NCBI GenBank assembly: GCA_955652855.1
Contig: CATPCN010000692.1
Span: 1-6,521, forward strand
Reading direction: 5' to 3'
Source: an uncultured Chthoniobacterales bacterium
GTDB lineage: Bacteria; Verrucomicrobiota; Verrucomicrobiae; Chthoniobacterales; UBA10450
DNA: 6,521 nt
Positions 5,461-6,521 of the stretch are shown in pieces. Within the stretch, counting starts at the first letter, position 1. Each line of letters starts with the position of its first letter. The notes under the pieces are model-generated. The model ran no database searches. It was not told where the DNA came from and worked only from the letters and a program-made list of their open reading frames with translations. The position numbers and the translations under genes are program-made.

Positions 5461-5649
5461 CTATTTTATTGTTGCTGGGCCACCACAGCGGGACTTAACC
5501 GCTTCGACAAGTTCGCACCTTGGAGTGCGCGGCCCAAAATAAATTTCAGCGAAACAAATAAGTGCTGGCATGTTCCGGTGCTCAACGTTCGAAAGAACGT
5601 CCCACGACGTGCCGAATTGATCTTTAGGTGTCTGATCAAACGTGCTCAC
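5461..5649 (-). CDS. Small protein of unknown function, translationally coupled
   Basis: This 62-residue protein starts at GTG 5647-5649, which overlaps the TGA of the upstream gene as GTGA. That arrangement usually means translational coupling, and it is the main argument that this short frame is real. Its own ribosome-binding site is weak. The protein is soluble, with a central hydrophobic stretch MPALICFAEIYFG (27-39) and two cysteines (C45, C55) near the end. No motif is recognised. It is followed after 20 bases by the membrane protein. The alternative is that it is a frameshifted remnant of the C-terminus of the upstream gene, which cannot be excluded. Confidence 0.5.
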   Translation of the reverse strand: MSTFDQTPKDQFGTSWDVLSNVEHRNMPALICFAEIYFGPRTPRCELVEAVKSRCGGPATIK

Positions 5650-6521
5650 AACCGCACCATCTCTGCAAGAGCTCTGGCCACTGAAGGAATGGTCTGCGAT
5701 CTTAGCAGGCCAGAATTCTCCAGAACCGCTGTGTATGCCACTTCGAGTTCAACTTGCGTGAGAGATTCGAGTCGCGATTTTAACTGAACTGCGTGAAGGC
5801 TATTCTCGCAGCTCACCCGTACGCCGACACTTGCGACGGCAAGCAACAGACCCGCCCAACCAAGATAGCCCTCAAGCCCAAGAGGATTATTAGGATTTGA
5901 AGCCGGCAGCTCTATGGCCTCCATCTCGTTATTCAGGAGTCGATCTAGCATACCCTGACCATAGAATGCTGCTTCCGCGGATTCGTCAGAACCCTGAGTG
6001 CAGCACCCCTCAAGCGTTCTCCAAGCAACGACGGCAATAGCTGTTCCAAAGACGTAGTGCCCGGTTCCTTTTCCCGTTGCGTCAACCGCATTTGGCAACA
6101 GCGTTCCCCGCTCGGCTGCGCTAGCCTGGGCAAGAAGAAACTGCCGGAGCGTATTAATCAGGTGAGGGTGGATTTTCGAAGGAAGTGCTCGCGAAACGAA
6201 CGGCAGTAAGGCCCAGACTGTGGCCCACTGGTTTGTAACATCAAGTCCATAGCCATACGGATCAGCCCATATTAGGGCCGAGCTGACGCCACTTGGCACG
6301 CTACATAGATCTTGAAGCGCCGTACGAACGCGAACCAAAGCTCGCGATCTGAGGCCTGACGGCGTCGATTCCAACATCGCCGTGTAAACGGCGGAGCAAT
6401 AATAGACCACGAAGCGCCGCGTGAGCGGCGATTGGTGGCGGTCGAAAAGTAGACCACCACACTTCAGTTCCAGAACATTACAGGGTAGTTGTGTTTGTGG
6501 GACACCAGGAGGTGTACAAGG
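5646..6521 (-). CDS. Helical protein of unknown function, 5' end cut by window edge
   Basis: The frame is open from the right edge to the TGA at 5646-5648, giving 291 visible residues. The GTG at 6410 is internal (visible residue 38): the 37 residues before it read as ordinary protein, with KCGGLLFDRH and PLTRRFVVYY near the join, so the real start lies beyond the window. The protein is mainly helical, with repeated amphipathic helix pairs: TNQWATVWALLPF (visible 96-108), GHYVFGTAIAVVAW (154-167) and GYLGWAGLLLAVASV (218-232). Short loops rich in Pro, Gly and Asn, such as WADPYGYGLD and ASNPNNPLGLE, join them. The hydrophobic stretches hold Trp, Tyr and Gly and are more like the core of an alpha/alpha toroid or repeat fold than membrane segments; this is inference. 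No catalytic motif or family is recognised. It heads the visible part of the - strand operon and overlaps the next start by four bases. Confidence 0.75.
   Translation of the reverse strand, partial: PCTPPGVPQTQLPCNVLELKCGGLLFDRHQSPLTRRFVVYYCSAVYTAMLESTPSGLRSRALVRVRTALQDLCSVPSGVSSALIWADPYGYGLDVTNQWATVWALLPFVSRALPSKIHPHLINTLRQFLLAQASAAERGTLLPNAVDATGKGTGHYVFGTAIAVVAWRTLEGCCTQGSDESAEAAFYGQGMLDRLLNNEMEAIELPASNPNNPLGLEGYLGWAGLLLAVASVGVRVSCENSLHAVQLKSRLESLTQVELEVAYTAVLENSGLLRSQTIPSVARALAEMVRL

Noticed and set aside
6415..6430. CGCCGC/GCGGCG hairpin with GTGA loop
   Set aside because: It lies inside the open frame of the edge gene, codes for ordinary residues and has no T run.
1..6521. CRISPR array, insertion sequence or retron
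   Set aside because: There are no regularly spaced repeats, no transposase or reverse-transcriptase frame and no terminal inverted repeats in the window.

Overview
The window is bacterial DNA of roughly balanced base composition, judged by eye. It has Shine-Dalgarno-type starts, several GTG starts, mixed strands and cargo-like content. It reads as an accessory (genomic-island) segment rather than a core locus: a tyrosine recombinase sits at the left edge, followed by poorly known exported and membrane proteins and a TIR-domain gene. The taxon cannot be fixed from sequence alone. A soil-type Gram-negative such as an acidobacterium is only a guess, suggested by the style of the exported proteins.

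Layout. (1) Bases 1-924, + strand: a tyrosine recombinase with all six catalytic residues, cut by the left edge. (2) Bases 1101-3175, - strand: a two-gene operon of exported proteins. The first (2375-3175) has a twin-arginine-like signal and a very good ribosome-binding site. The second (1101-2354) is a secreted, cysteine-rich protein. A weak terminator hairpin follows at about 1045-1063. (3) Bases 3176-3685: a 510-base stretch without a credible protein gene. It is crowded with inverted repeats, has an extended -10 promoter pointing left (3407-3415), and ends in a strong intrinsic terminator pointing right (3489-3524). Either the operon to its left has a long structured leader, or an unrecognised small RNA lies on the + strand, or both. 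(4) Bases 3686-4712, + strand: a 95-residue unknown protein followed 19 bases later by a 239-residue TIR-domain protein with the family's glutamate. This looks like a compact two-gene, possibly defence-related, module with its own promoter. (5) Bases 4439-6521, - strand: a three-gene operon, in transcription order a helical protein cut by the right edge, a 62-residue protein joined to it by a GTGA overlap, and a single-pass membrane protein. The reading frame of the membrane protein runs 91 codons into the 3' end of the TIR gene on the opposite strand.

How the parts may work together: TIR domains of this type are known in many bacterial immune systems as NAD+-consuming or signal-producing enzymes. 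The pairing with a small conserved-looking upstream protein suggests a sensor/effector or effector/regulator pair, which is inference. The recombinase would account for mobility of the segment. No function can be assigned to the exported pair or to the right-hand operon.
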